NCBI GenBank assembly: GCA_019244185.1
Contig: JAFATB010000014.1
Span: 375,587 to 439,586 of the forward strand
Origin: Acidobacteriota bacterium
Lineage (GTDB): Bacteria > Acidobacteriota > Thermoanaerobaculia > Gp7-AA8
Reading direction: 5' to 3'
DNA length: 64,000 nt
Of this stretch, positions 8,737 through 17,406 are shown piece by piece. The notes under the pieces are model-generated. The model ran no database searches, was not told where the DNA came from, and worked only from the letters and a program-made list of their open reading frames with translations. Within the stretch, counting starts at the first letter, position 1. Each line of letters starts with the position of its first letter. The position numbers were made by a program, and so were the translations under genes.

Positions 8737-10572
8737 CTACGGCGCCGCTTCCGCGTGCGCCGCGATCTGCGCGATCACCGCGTCGCCGAACGCCTCCAGC
8801 TTCGCGTCGCCGATGCCGTAGATGCCGCGCAATTCGTAGCGCGTCGTCGGGCGGGCGCGGGCGAGCTCGCGCAGCGTTTTGTCGCTGAAGATTACATACG
8901 GCGGCACGCCGCGCTCTTCCGCCTCGGAACGGCGCCACGCGCGGAGCACGTTGAAGAGATCCCGATCGTACGGGCCGTCATCCACCGCGGGACGCCGCGC
9001 CGGCGACGAGGACGCCGAGCCGGCGACGCGATCTTTCTTCCGCACCGCCGGCTGCCGCAGCTTCACTTCCGCGTAGCCTTTGAGCACGTCGCGCGCGCGG
9101 CTGCCGAGGCGGAGCGTGGGGTATTCGGCGTTCGTCTGGAACAGGAAATCCTGCGCGATCAGCTGGTAGATCCATTCGCGCACGTCGTGGCGCGTGCAGC
9201 CTTTCAAGAGTCCATACGTCGACAGTTGATCGTGCCCGCGGTCGCGGATCTTTTCCGTGTCTTCGCCGCGGAGGATGCTCACCACGTGCGCGACGCCGAA
9301 CGACTCGCGCACGCGATAGACGCACGACACGATCTTCTGCGCGACCACGAGCGCGTCCTGCACCTCCTCGGTCTCGCCGAGGCAGAGATCGCAGGCGTTG
9401 CAGCGCTCGGCGTCGTAGGACTGGCCGAAGTATTCGACGAGAGCGCGGTGGCGGCACGTCGCGCCGGCGCAGTAGCGGTCGATGTCCTGCAGATGCCGCA
9501 GCGTCGACGCCGCATGCTGCGGATCGGCCGCGGTGTCTCCGAGCATCGACTTCCACGTCATGAAGTCGGCGCCCGAGTAGAGCAGCACGCACTCCGCCTC
9601 TAGACCGTCGCGTCCCGCGCGTCCCGATTCCTGCTGGTAGTGCTCGATCGACTTCGGCATCGCCGTATGCAGCACGAAGCGCACGTTCGAGCGGTCGATG
9701 CCCATTCCGAATGCAACCGTCGCCACGACGAGATCGCACTTTTCATTCGAGAACCTGTCCTGCGCCTCGCGTCGCTCGTCCTGCGAGAGTCCCGCGTGAT
9801 ACGCGACGGCGTCGTGGCCGCGGCGGCGCAACTTCTCGGCGAGCGAGTCGACGTCCCGGCGGCGCATGCAGTAGATGATGCCGGCCTCGCCGCGGTGGCG
9901 CTCGATCACGTCGACGACCTGCTTCGCCTCGTCTTCGCGCGCGAGGACGCGATACGTGAGATTCGGCCGGTCGAAATCGCCGACGAGCTCCAGCGGCTCG
10001 CGCAGGCTGAGCTCGTTCGCGATGTCGCGCCGCACCTCGGGCGTCGCGGTCGCGGTGTACGCGTGCACGGCGGCGCCGGGAAACTCCTCGCGGATCGCGC
10101 GCAACTGCCGGTACTCAGGACGGAAGTCGTGTCCCCAGTGGCTGATGCAGTGCGCCTCGTCGATGGCGAACGTCTTCACGTTGGCGATGCGCAGCAGCTC
10201 GCGGAACTGCGGCGTGGCCAGGCGTTCCGGCGAGACGAAGAGCAGCTTCGCGCGGCCGGCGAGCACGTCGCGCTCGGTCGCGCGGAGCTCGTCGAGCGAC
10301 TGCGAGCTGTTCAGCTGCGCCGCGTGCACGCCGCATTCGCGCAGGCCGTCGACCTGGTCTTTCATCAGCGAGATGAGCGGCGAGACGACGACGGTGACGG
10401 ACTCCTGCAGCAGCGCCGGCGCTTGGTAGCAGAGCGACTTGCCGCCGCCGGTCGGCATGACCACGAGCGCGTCGCGGCCGGACAGCGCGGCCAGCATCGC
10501 TTCCTCCTGTAGAGGTCGCAACGACGAGTAGCCCCAGTGCTTTTGGATGACGTCGAGGAGGCGGGCCTTCAC
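8737..10572 (-). CDS. recQ: ATP-dependent DNA helicase RecQ
   Basis: 611 residues, standard for RecQ, a 3'-5' helicase acting in recombination and replication-fork repair. The order is classic: helicase motif I PTGGGKS with Lys45, DEAH at 138-141, the conserved aromatic-rich loop HWGHDFR, motif VI QQESGRAGRDG, the zinc-binding Cys cluster (YCAGATCRH ... CNACDLC), winged helix, and a C-terminal HRDC domain. The start codon is GTG, with a GATAAT box 8 bases upstream. It diverges from the next gene with only 20 bases between the starts. Confidence 0.97.
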   Translation of the reverse strand: MKARLLDVIQKHWGYSSLRPLQEEAMLAALSGRDALVVMPTGGGKSLCYQAPALLQESVTVVVSPLISLMKDQVDGLRECGVHAAQLNSSQSLDELRATERDVLAGRAKLLFVSPERLATPQFRELLRIANVKTFAIDEAHCISHWGHDFRPEYRQLRAIREEFPGAAVHAYTATATPEVRRDIANELSLREPLELVGDFDRPNLTYRVLAREDEAKQVVDVIERHRGEAGIIYCMRRRDVDSLAEKLRRRGHDAVAYHAGLSQDERREAQDRFSNEKCDLVVATVAFGMGIDRSNVRFVLHTAMPKSIEHYQQESGRAGRDGLEAECVLLYSGADFMTWKSMLGDTAADPQHAASTLRHLQDIDRYCAGATCRHRALVEYFGQSYDAERCNACDLCLGETEEVQDALVVAQKIVSCVYRVRESFGVAHVVSILRGEDTEKIRDRGHDQLSTYGLLKGCTRHDVREWIYQLIAQDFLFQTNAEYPTLRLGSRARDVLKGYAEVKLRQPAVRKKDRVAGSASSSPARRPAVDDGPYDRDLFNVLRAWRRSEAEERGVPPYVIFSDKTLRELARARPTTRYELRGIYGIGDAKLEAFGDAVIAQIAAHAEAAP

Positions 10573-10580
10573 TGGCGACG

Positions 10581-10586
10581 ATTATC
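10581..10586 (-). promoter_or_regulatory. -10-like box GATAAT before recQ (GTG start)
   Basis: Read on the minus strand, GATAAT (5 of 6 to TATAAT) ends 8 bases before the recQ GTG and no ribosome-binding site intervenes. This predicts a leaderless or near-leaderless recQ mRNA starting with GTG. Confidence 0.5.
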
Positions 10587-10592
10587 GCATCT

Positions 10593-11150
10593 GTGCTATT
10601 TGTCGCCGCCGTGCAGACCCTTCTCGCGAACGCGCGCTACACGCGAGCCATCGACGCGGTCGCCGAACTGCTCGCGCGGCTGCGCGTCGACGCGATCTTC
10701 GTCGGCAACATCGCCCGCGCGGCGTGGCTCGGCGGCGAAGTCGAATCCGGCACCATCGACGTCCTCGTGCTGATGGCCGAGCCGCAGAAGAATCAGCTGG
10801 CGATGATGGCGTCGAACCGCGGCTTCCGCGTCGAGCGCGAGGAACTGCAGGCCGCCGACGAGCTCGACCTCGTGCCGATCGGTTTCCGCGACGACGAGGG
10901 CGAGGTGCGCGTGTTCGTGCTGCTCGCCACGAATGCGCTCTACGCGAAGATGGTGACGGCGGGACGCGAGACGATGTTCGGCGAGCGCCTGCTGCGCGTC
11001 CCGGCGCCGGAGGATCTCGCGCTGATGCTGATGATGGCCGAGGATGACGGCACGCTGCGCAGTCTCACGGAGTTGCCGGAGTTCGACCTCGCCGCGTTTC
11101 GCGAACGGCTGACGTCGATCGGATTGGGCGGACGGGTGGCGGCCGAATGA
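10593..11150 (+). CDS. Nucleotidyltransferase-like protein, degenerate
   Basis: A 185-residue cytoplasmic protein whose N-terminal half (VGNIARAAWLGGEVESGTID) resembles the GS-x-AR-x-G...D-x-D core of MNT/AbiEii-type nucleotidyltransferases. Only one acidic residue of the expected DxD is present and the GS is GN, so catalysis is doubtful. The GTG at 10593 is used; a GTG at 10611 is also possible. The stop overlaps the RNase D start as ATGA, indicating co-translation. Function unknown. Confidence 0.6.
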   Translation: MLFVAAVQTLLANARYTRAIDAVAELLARLRVDAIFVGNIARAAWLGGEVESGTIDVLVLMAEPQKNQLAMMASNRGFRVEREELQAADELDLVPIGFRDDEGEVRVFVLLATNALYAKMVTAGRETMFGERLLRVPAPEDLALMLMMAEDDGTLRSLTELPEFDLAAFRERLTSIGLGGRVAAE

Positions 11151-12265
11151 AGTGGATCGATCGTCAGGACGCGCTCGATGCCGCGCTCGCACGGGTCGGC
11201 GCGCAGAGCGAGATCGCCGTCGATACCGAGGCGGACTCGCTGCATTCGTACTTTGACAAAGTCTGCCTCGTGCAGATCTCGCTGCCGGATGAAGACCTGA
11301 TCGTCGATCCGCTGGCGGGCATCAACCTCTCGAAGTTCGGCGAGGTGCTCGCCAATCCCGCGGTGACGAAGATCTTCCACGGCGGCGACTACGACCTGCG
11401 CATCATGAACCGCGACTTCAACTTCACGGTGCGCAATCTCGTCGACACCTCCGTCTGCGCGCAGCTCCTCGGATACGAAGGCATCGGCCTCGCCGCGCTG
11501 CTCGACCGCCACTTCGGTTTGAAGCTGAACAAAACGCATCAGCGCGCCGACTGGTCGATGCGTCCGCTGCCGCCCGACATGCTCGAGTACGCGTCGACGG
11601 ATACGCACTATCTCGCCGCGCTCGCCGCGAAGCTGCGCGAGGAACTGGTCGCGCTGGGGCGGTGGGAGTGGGCGCTCGAGGAGTTCGCGCGCCTCGAGAA
11701 CGTTCGCTACAAGGAGAGCGAGGACGACGGCGAGTCGTGGCGCAAGGTCAAGAACATCGGCGCGCTCGACCGGCGCTCGCTGGCGATCGTGCGCGATCTC
11801 TACCGCTGGCGCGATGCGCTGGCGCGGAAGGCCGATCGTCCGCCGTTCAAGGTCCTCGGCAACGACGCGCTCGTCGAGCTCGCGCGCGTGAAGCCCCCGT
11901 CGCTGCGCGAGCTCGCGGCGGTGAAAGGCCTGCCGCGCTATCACGTCGACCGCTACGGCCGCGAGCTCGTGAACCTCATCCGTCGCGCGATGGAGATCCC
12001 GGAAGCCGAGCTGCCGGAGAAGAACGAGCCGAAGCCGTGGATCCGCGACAAAGCGCTGGAAGGCCGCATCGAACGTCTGAAGCGCGTGCGCGACAAGTTC
12101 GCGAAGGAGCTGAAGATCGACGGCTCGGTACTAGCACCGCGCCACATCCTCGCCGCCGTCGCGACGACCGGCTCCCTCGACGCCCCCGCGATGCGCGAGT
12201 GGCAGAAGAAGCTCCTCGGCGACGCGTTCCTCGACGCGCTGAAGCCCGAAGCCAAGCTGTTCTGA
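11147..12265 (+). CDS. rnd: Ribonuclease D
   Basis: 372 residues, matching RNase D, a 3'-5' exoribonuclease that trims tRNA and other small-RNA 3' ends. The DEDDy catalytic set is visible: DTEAD (Asp26, Glu28), HGGDYDL (Asp81/83) and YASTDTHYL (Asp152, Tyr155). One HRDC domain (about residues 208-285) follows, then a second helical region. It is translationally coupled to the small nucleotidyltransferase-like gene upstream. Confidence 0.95.
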   Translation: MKWIDRQDALDAALARVGAQSEIAVDTEADSLHSYFDKVCLVQISLPDEDLIVDPLAGINLSKFGEVLANPAVTKIFHGGDYDLRIMNRDFNFTVRNLVDTSVCAQLLGYEGIGLAALLDRHFGLKLNKTHQRADWSMRPLPPDMLEYASTDTHYLAALAAKLREELVALGRWEWALEEFARLENVRYKESEDDGESWRKVKNIGALDRRSLAIVRDLYRWRDALARKADRPPFKVLGNDALVELARVKPPSLRELAAVKGLPRYHVDRYGRELVNLIRRAMEIPEAELPEKNEPKPWIRDKALEGRIERLKRVRDKFAKELKIDGSVLAPRHILAAVATTGSLDAPAMREWQKKLLGDAFLDALKPEAKLF

Positions 12266-12274
12266 CGCGCGCGT

Positions 12275-12280
12275 TACAAT
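12275..12280 (+). promoter_or_regulatory. -10-like box TACAAT before trxB
   Basis: TACAAT ends 9 bases before the trxB ATG. The intervening GC-only bases contain no ribosome-binding site, so the mRNA should have at most a few leader bases. Confidence 0.5.
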
Positions 12281-12289
12281 GCGCGCCGC

Positions 12290-13291
12290 ATGGAACGGGA
12301 ACGCGTTACCGACTATCAGGTCATCATCATCGGATCGGGGCCGGCCGGTTGCACGGCCGCGCTGTATCTCTCGCGCGCGAACATCAAGGCGATCGTGCTC
12401 GAAGGGCTGCAGCCCGGCGGACAGCTGACGATCACGACGGACGTCGAGAACTATCCCGGATTTCCGGAAGGCATTCTCGGGCCGAAGCTGATGGACCTCA
12501 TGCGCCAGCAGGCCGAGCGTTTCGGCGCGGTCTTCCGCGCGCTGGAGCCGGTCGAGAACGTGAACTTCCGCACGCATCCGTTCGAAGTGCAGACCGATCA
12601 GCGCTTGTATGTGGCGCCCGCGGTCATCGTCGCGTCCGGCGCGTCGGCGAAGCAGATCGGGCTGCCGTCCGAGCAGGCGCTGCAGGGCTTCGGCGTGTCG
12701 TACTGCGCGACGTGCGACGGTTTTTTCTTCAAGAACAAAGAGATCGTCGTCGTCGGCGGCGGCGACTCGGCGATGGAAGAGGCGACCTTCCTCACGAAAT
12801 TCGCGAGCAAGGTCACGGTCATCCACCGCCGCGAGGAGCTGCGCGCGTCGAAGATCATGCAGGAGCGCGCGCTGTCGAACTCGAAGATCGAGTTCGTGTT
12901 CAACACGACCGTCGACGAGGTGATCGGCACGAAGGAGAACGGCGTCACCTCGCTCAAGCTCCGCAACCTCAACACGAACGAGGTCACGGACTTTGCGACG
13001 CAGGGCCTCTTCGTCGCCATCGGCCACACGCCGAACACCGCGCCGTATGTCGGCCAGCTCGAGCTCGATCAGGCGGGCTACATCTGCCTGCCGCATCGCC
13101 ATTCGACGGTGACGAACATCCAGGGCGTCTTCGCCTGCGGCGACGTCGTCGACCACATCTACCGGCAGGCGATCACCGCCGCAGGCAGCGGCTGCCAGGC
13201 CGCGCTCGACTGCGAGCGCTGGCTCACGCACCAGCGCATCACCGAGCGCTGGGGCCTCGCGCAGGGCGAGGAAGAGCGCGTCGACACGTAG
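12290..13291 (+). CDS. trxB: Thioredoxin reductase
   Basis: 333 residues. FAD/NADPH enzyme that reduces thioredoxin in the cytoplasm. The FAD-binding GSGPAG motif lies at residues 15-20, the NADPH-binding GGGDSAMEEA near 160, and the redox-active CATC at 139-142, with the second FAD motif FACGDVVD near 283. About 15 extra C-terminal residues compared with E. coli TrxB look harmless. It has its own -10 box and no Shine-Dalgarno. Confidence 0.96.
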   Translation: MERERVTDYQVIIIGSGPAGCTAALYLSRANIKAIVLEGLQPGGQLTITTDVENYPGFPEGILGPKLMDLMRQQAERFGAVFRALEPVENVNFRTHPFEVQTDQRLYVAPAVIVASGASAKQIGLPSEQALQGFGVSYCATCDGFFFKNKEIVVVGGGDSAMEEATFLTKFASKVTVIHRREELRASKIMQERALSNSKIEFVFNTTVDEVIGTKENGVTSLKLRNLNTNEVTDFATQGLFVAIGHTPNTAPYVGQLELDQAGYICLPHRHSTVTNIQGVFACGDVVDHIYRQAITAAGSGCQAALDCERWLTHQRITERWGLAQGEEERVDT

Positions 13292-13369
13292 GCGGAAACG
13301 CAGCCCCCCGTTCGGCAGGTCGTGAAACGCTTCAGCCCTCGCTCGCACTAATGAGGTGGAGGTGTGAGC

Positions 13370-13705
13370 ATGAGAATGAGGCTTGTTGTGATCTCTTTAG
13401 CGGCGATCGCGTTGGTGACGCGCGATGCATCGGCAAAGTGGATGGCGTGCTGCACGAACGGCATCGCGTACACGGCAGACACGCTGAGCGGCCAGTGGAC
13501 ACCGGCGGGTGGATGTGCGGACGGACCGTGGATGATCGAATATCGCGCCATCCCCAGTGGTGGCGGGAAGAAGGTCGACATCCTCAAGCAGACGGTTGGA
13601 TCGTTGCCCGTCGCGCTCGAACGTCAGCGTGCGAATGACACGTTCACGAAGCCCAAGAACAGGAAAGAGTGGGTCGCTCGGCTGCAGGAGCGGGGCAAAC
13701 CGTAA
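13370..13705 (+). CDS. Small secreted protein of unknown function
   Basis: 111 residues with a clear signal peptide (MRMRLVVISLAAIALVTRDASA, cleavage near residue 22). The mature part is short and polar, with CC, two further Cys and several Trp, and ends in a basic helix. The ATG at 13370 is preferred because a strong GGAGGTG (13357-13363) sits 6 bases upstream; a GTG at 13364 lies too close to it. The gene looks somewhat less GC-rich than its neighbours. I do not recognise a family. Confidence 0.7.
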   Translation: MRMRLVVISLAAIALVTRDASAKWMACCTNGIAYTADTLSGQWTPAGGCADGPWMIEYRAIPSGGGKKVDILKQTVGSLPVALERQRANDTFTKPKNRKEWVARLQERGKP

Positions 13706-13737
13706 CAGCGTCCACGGCGAGCGCCACGTCCTTCAAA

Positions 13738-13764
13738 CAAAAAAGGCCGCCCTCGCGGGCGGCC
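13738..13764 (-). terminator. Rho-independent terminator of the M23 peptidase gene
   Basis: On the minus strand an 8-bp perfect stem (GGCCGCCC / GGGCGGCC, 4-base loop) at 13745-13764 is followed directly by a TTTTTT run. It lies 24 bases past the M23 peptidase stop codon: a textbook intrinsic terminator. Confidence 0.93.
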
Positions 13765-13788
13765 TCGCTCCTTGCGTGAGCGACTGGT

Positions 13789-14661
13789 TCAGAACGCGTT
13801 GAGGATGTACTCGAGCGGGTTCACCGGGTTGTTGTTCACGCGGACCTCGTAGTGGAGGTGCGGGCCGGTGGAGCGGCCGGTCGTGCCGACGAAGCCGATG
13901 ATGTCGCCGCGCTTGACGTGCTGGCCGGGGTGGGCGTTGAAGCTGGAGAGGTGGCCGTAGCGCGTCGAGTAGCCGTAGCCGTGGGAGATGTAGATCACGT
14001 TGCCGTAGCCGTTCGCCCATTCGGCCTTGATCACGATGCCGTCGGCCGGCGCGCGCACGGCCTGGCCGATGGCGGAGGAGATGTCGACGGCGTTGTGCTG
14101 GCCCGGCTCACCGGTGAACGGATCGCTGCGGCCGCCGAAGCCGTCGGTGAGAATGCCGCGCACGGGCGCGATCGACGGCGTGGAGGAGAGGAGCTGCGAC
14201 TGCGCGACGAACTTCTGTTCGAGCACCGCGAGATCCTTCTGCAGGTTGCGCGAGCGGAAGCTCATCTTGTCGATGTCGTCGCGGTACGGATTGTTCGAGT
14301 CGTCGTTGCGCACACCGCCCGAGCCGCCCTGGCTGGTCTCGTCGAGCGTGGTGATGCCGGCGATGATGGCCAGCTTGCGGGTGCGGTCTTCGACGGTGTG
14401 GAGCTGGCCGCGGAGCGATTCGACCGAGCGGCTGAACTGTTCGTTGGCGGTCTGCAGCTCTTTGTTCTCGCGGCGCAGCTTCGAGAGCTCGTGCGTCTGC
14501 GAGAGAGAGGTGAAGTACTGCACCGAGAAGAACGTCGAGAGGCAGAGCGAGGAAGTGACGACCGAGATCAGCGAGAAGAGCAACCGGTGGGACACCTTCA
14601 ACTTTCGGAACTTGGCCCGCGCGTGCGGGACAAAAATGATCGTTGAATAGCGCTTATCCAT
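13789..14661 (-). CDS. M23 family metallopeptidase with membrane anchor and coiled coil
   Basis: 290 residues: a basic N-terminus, one membrane helix (about residues 27-50), a coiled coil (about 60-105), a linker, and a C-terminal LytM/M23 domain that cuts peptidoglycan cross-bridges or activates amidases. Zinc-site motifs are visible: HNAVD in the first motif and HLHYEVR near the end, with an intact YGHLSSF. The start at 14661 follows GGGGAG; the longer upstream frame is unsupported. This layout resembles MepM/EnvC-like divisome or cell-shape factors. It has a canonical promoter and an intrinsic terminator, so it is a monocistronic unit. Confidence 0.9.
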   Translation of the reverse strand: MDKRYSTIIFVPHARAKFRKLKVSHRLLFSLISVVTSSLCLSTFFSVQYFTSLSQTHELSKLRRENKELQTANEQFSRSVESLRGQLHTVEDRTRKLAIIAGITTLDETSQGGSGGVRNDDSNNPYRDDIDKMSFRSRNLQKDLAVLEQKFVAQSQLLSSTPSIAPVRGILTDGFGGRSDPFTGEPGQHNAVDISSAIGQAVRAPADGIVIKAEWANGYGNVIYISHGYGYSTRYGHLSSFNAHPGQHVKRGDIIGFVGTTGRSTGPHLHYEVRVNNNPVNPLEYILNAF

Positions 14662-14710
14662 GCGTGCTCCCCGTGAACGAATTAGTGAACTGGGCCGTTC
14701 GTGAGCGCGT

Positions 14711-14739
14711 ATTCTGGTCAAGTCGGGCGGGGGAGTCAA
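14711..14739 (-). promoter_or_regulatory. Sigma-70-type promoter of the M23 peptidase gene
   Basis: On the minus strand TTGACT (14739-14734), a 17-base spacer and CAGAAT (14716-14711) form a good housekeeping promoter. It predicts a 5' leader of about 40 bases that carries the GGGGAG ribosome-binding site. Confidence 0.65.
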
Positions 14740-14912
14740 CCTCAAAACCGCCCTATTACGGAAGGTGCCGGCATGGAGGTAAACCCTCGAAAAACAAGCA
14801 CTTGTCGGCACGATTTATGGCGAAACCGCATATTCGTCCGCGATTCCGGCTTGTTCTCGTCCATATACGCAAATAACACTCGGAGCGCACGAAACGTCTC
14901 CACGACCGATGC

Positions 14913-14918
14913 TAGAAT
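14913..14918 (+). promoter_or_regulatory. -10-like box TAGAAT before the dCMP deaminase gene
   Basis: TAGAAT ends 10 bases before the ATG at 14929, with no ribosome-binding site between. The rest of the 267-base intergenic region holds the divergent M23 promoter and nothing else I recognise. Confidence 0.5.
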
Positions 14919-14928
14919 CCCGCGCCTC

Positions 14929-15354
14929 ATGCGAGCGGACTGGCACACGTACTTCATGGGCATCGCCTCCCAGGCGGCCACGCGCGCGACCTGCCTCCGC
15001 AAGCACGTCGGCGCGGTGATCGTCCGCGACCGCACCGTGCTCTCGACCGGCTATAACGGCTCGGTGCGCGGTTTACCGCACTGCGAAGACGTCGGCTGCG
15101 TGATGGAAGACGGCCACTGCGTGACGACCGTGCACGCCGAGGCGAACGCGATCCTGCAGGCGGCAAAGAACGGCGTCTCGGTCGACGGCGCGGAGCTCTA
15201 CACGACCGCCTCGCCGTGCTGGAACTGCTTCAAGCTGATCGCGAACGCCGGCATCCGCAAGATCTACTACGGCGAGTTCTATCGCGACGAGCGCTCGCGC
15301 GAGACGGCCGAGAAGATCGGCATCGAGCTCGTCGACCTGAAGATGAAGGCGTGA
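14929..15354 (+). CDS. Deoxycytidylate deaminase (ComEB-like)
   Basis: 141 residues of the zinc cytidine/dCMP deaminase family, converting dCMP to dUMP for thymidylate synthesis. The zinc and catalytic residues are complete: HAE (His69, Glu71) and PCWNC (Cys97, Cys100); the early GAVIVRD/GYNG substrate loop is present. The start at 14929 is the first ATG giving the family N-terminus; an upstream open frame reaching back to 14701 lies in non-coding sequence. First gene of an operon with tsaB and rimI. Confidence 0.92.
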   Translation: MRADWHTYFMGIASQAATRATCLRKHVGAVIVRDRTVLSTGYNGSVRGLPHCEDVGCVMEDGHCVTTVHAEANAILQAAKNGVSVDGAELYTTASPCWNCFKLIANAGIRKIYYGEFYRDERSRETAEKIGIELVDLKMKA

Positions 15355-15359
15355 GCGCG

Positions 15360-15956
15360 ATGCTCGTCCTCGCCGCCGACACGTCGCTCCCGATCCTCTC
15401 CGTCGCGCTCATCAACGATGAAGCGCTGATCGGCGCGCTCGCGCTCGAAGGGCGCGGCTCGCGCAACGAGAAGCTGCTCCCCGCGATCGACTGGCTGCTC
15501 AGCGAAAACGGCATCGACCGCCGCGCGATCGAGCTCTTCGCCGTCACGCGCGGCCCGGGCTCCTTCACCGGCGTCCGCATCGGCCTCGCCACGATGCAGG
15601 GACTCGCGCTCGCACTCGGCAAGCCGGTCTGCGCGATGTCGACGCACGAGGCGCTGGCGTACGGCGAGAGCGGCCGCGTGGCGGTCGTCGACGACGCGGG
15701 CCGCGGCGAGTCGTACGTCTCCGTCTTCGACGAGGCCCGCGAAGTCCTCGCCCCGCACCTCGGCACGCCGCCCGCCGATGCGCGCGTCGTGCACGCGAAC
15801 GAGCTGCTGCAGCGCGACAACGTTGCGCTCCGCTGCGCGCGGCGCGCGCTGGCGATCGAGCGCGCGGGCGACGGCGCGCGCTACCGCGACGTGACGCCGA
15901 TCTACGTGCGGCTCGCGGAGGCCGACGTCAAACTGCAGCAGAAGCAGAATGCCTGA
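15360..15956 (+). CDS. tsaB: tRNA threonylcarbamoyladenosine biosynthesis protein TsaB
   Basis: 198 residues, an ASKHA-fold partner of TsaD needed for the t6A37 modification of ANN-decoding tRNAs. The N-terminal AADTS, the GPGSFTGVRIGLATMQGLA block near residue 64 and the central DDAGRGE are family landmarks. It is a little shorter than typical (220-230), losing part of the C-terminal lobe, as in many bacteria. A GTG at 15351 overlapping the previous stop is an alternative start. Its end overlaps rimI by 8 bases. Confidence 0.92.
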   Translation: MLVLAADTSLPILSVALINDEALIGALALEGRGSRNEKLLPAIDWLLSENGIDRRAIELFAVTRGPGSFTGVRIGLATMQGLALALGKPVCAMSTHEALAYGESGRVAVVDDAGRGESYVSVFDEAREVLAPHLGTPPADARVVHANELLQRDNVALRCARRALAIERAGDGARYRDVTPIYVRLAEADVKLQQKQNA

Positions 15957-16392
15957 CGCGCTCACGATCGGGCCCGCGACGCGTGCCGATCTCGACGCCG
16001 TGCATGGGTTGGAGACCGAGGCGTTTCCGGCGCCGTGGCGCCGCGAGTTCTTCGACAGCGAGCTCGCCGCCGACTGGCGCTTCAATCTCGTGGCGCGGCG
16101 CGACGGCGCGCTGGTCGGCTACCTCTTCGCGATGTGGCTCTTCGACGAGATGCACGTGAACAAGATCGCGGTCGCGGAGTGGGCGCGAAGGCAGGGGATC
16201 GCCGGCGCACTGATGGCGCGCTGCTTCACGTTCGCGCGCGAGCACGGCGTGAAGACGATCTCGCTCGAGGTGCGGCGCTCGAATCACGGCGCGCAGGATT
16301 TCTACCGGCAGCTCGACTTCAAGCCGTCATACGTGCGGCCGCGCTACTACCCCGACGGCGAAGCCGCGGTCGTGATGACGCGCGACCTGTGA
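15949..16392 (+). CDS. rimI: Ribosomal protein S18 alanine N-acetyltransferase RimI
   Basis: 147 residues of the GNAT fold. It acetylates the N-terminal Ala of ribosomal protein S18, or acts as a general N-alpha-acetyltransferase. The acetyl-CoA loop AEWARRQGIAGALM (about residues 76-89, R/Q-x-x-G-x-A) and the later SLEVRRSNHGAQDFYRQLDF with the family Asn and Tyr are clear. The tsaB-rimI pairing is conserved across bacteria and strengthens both calls. Confidence 0.92.
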   Translation: MPDALTIGPATRADLDAVHGLETEAFPAPWRREFFDSELAADWRFNLVARRDGALVGYLFAMWLFDEMHVNKIAVAEWARRQGIAGALMARCFTFAREHGVKTISLEVRRSNHGAQDFYRQLDFKPSYVRPRYYPDGEAAVVMTRDL

Positions 16393-16395
16393 TCG

Positions 16396-17406
16396 TCAAT
16401 CCGGCCAGCGCAGCGAATACTGCTTCGGCCGCACGAGCTGCGCGCGCACCGCGTCTTCGACTTCGGTCGCGCTGACGATGACGTTCGCGTGGCGCTCCGC
16501 GTGCGCGAGCTGCTCGGACGTGATCTTGTCGTCGCGCAGCACCGCCGCGAGCGGATCGGGCTGGATCCAGCGGCCTTCCAGCGCGGCGATGCCGGCGAAG
16601 AGATCGACCGGCTCGATGGTGAGCTCCTGTTTGTCCGGCGCGTGAATGACGATGCGCGCCGGGAAGGGGTTGTAGACGAGGTCCGCCTCCTCGGCGAACG
16701 TCGTCGCGCGGCCCTCACTCGCATCGAGCTTGTCGGCGAGCGTCTCCATCGCGTGGCGCACGTTCTCGACGAGCGGCTGCTCGTCCTCCGTCACCATCGG
16801 ATCGTTCCCTGCCTCGTCTTTCTCATCGAGCACCGCGGCGAAGACGTAGCGCGCGCGGTCGGAATGTTTGTCGAGATACGAGTAGAGGTGCTGCACGGCG
16901 TTGAAGTAGTGCGCGACGTCGCCGCTCCACGCCGACAGCGCCTCCTCGAACTCGCGCCGCTGTTCGCGCGTCGCGCGGGAGCTCGTGCCGGGATAGAGCG
17001 TCAGCTCGCGCCAGCCGTCGCCGCGGACGAGACTCACCGTCACGTTCATGTCGGAGAAGATGCGCTGCAGATCGTCGGCGGGGATGCGCACCGCGCGCGT
17101 GACGCGATCGAGCGTGCCGCGGCTGCGATCGAACGTGAGTCGCTCCGATTCCGGCGAGAGTCGCGCGAAGCGCGCGGACCACGCGTCGGTGCCGGCCACC
17201 GCGGCATCGCGCGCGGTGTCGATGCGCGTGCGCATGGCGCTGTTCGCCGGCTGCGACAGGAAGTCCGTCTGCACGGTGACGCTCACGAGGTCGCCGTCGC
17301 GCGAATCGGCGAAGTCGATCGTCACCTCGTCGCTGACCGGCACGCGCGCGCACGCGGTGATGACGGCGAGCAGCGCAACGAGCGCGAGTCCGAGTCGCCG
17401 GCGCAT
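16396..17406 (-). CDS. Lipoprotein of unknown function linked to a LolC/E permease
   Basis: 336 residues with a short signal peptide and lipobox ending ITAC (Cys19), so it should be lipid-anchored. The mature part has no motif I know; it is acidic, with EHANV/DDKIT-like repeats near the end. Its GTG-free ATG overlaps the permease stop by 1 base, so it is co-translated with the LolC/E-like protein. It may be a partner or cargo of that transporter. It converges with rimI, 3 bases apart. Confidence 0.8.
   Translation of the reverse strand: MRRRLGLALVALLAVITACARVPVSDEVTIDFADSRDGDLVSVTVQTDFLSQPANSAMRTRIDTARDAAVAGTDAWSARFARLSPESERLTFDRSRGTLDRVTRAVRIPADDLQRIFSDMNVTVSLVRGDGWRELTLYPGTSSRATREQRREFEEALSAWSGDVAHYFNAVQHLYSYLDKHSDRARYVFAAVLDEKDEAGNDPMVTEDEQPLVENVRHAMETLADKLDASEGRATTFAEEADLVYNPFPARIVIHAPDKQELTIEPVDLFAGIAALEGRWIQPDPLAAVLRDDKITSEQLAHAERHANVIVSATEVEDAVRAQLVRPKQYSLRWPD

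Noticed and set aside
14701..14928. N-terminal extension of the dCMP deaminase from an upstream ATG
   Set aside because: The translated extension has no similarity to the family and covers the divergent promoter region.
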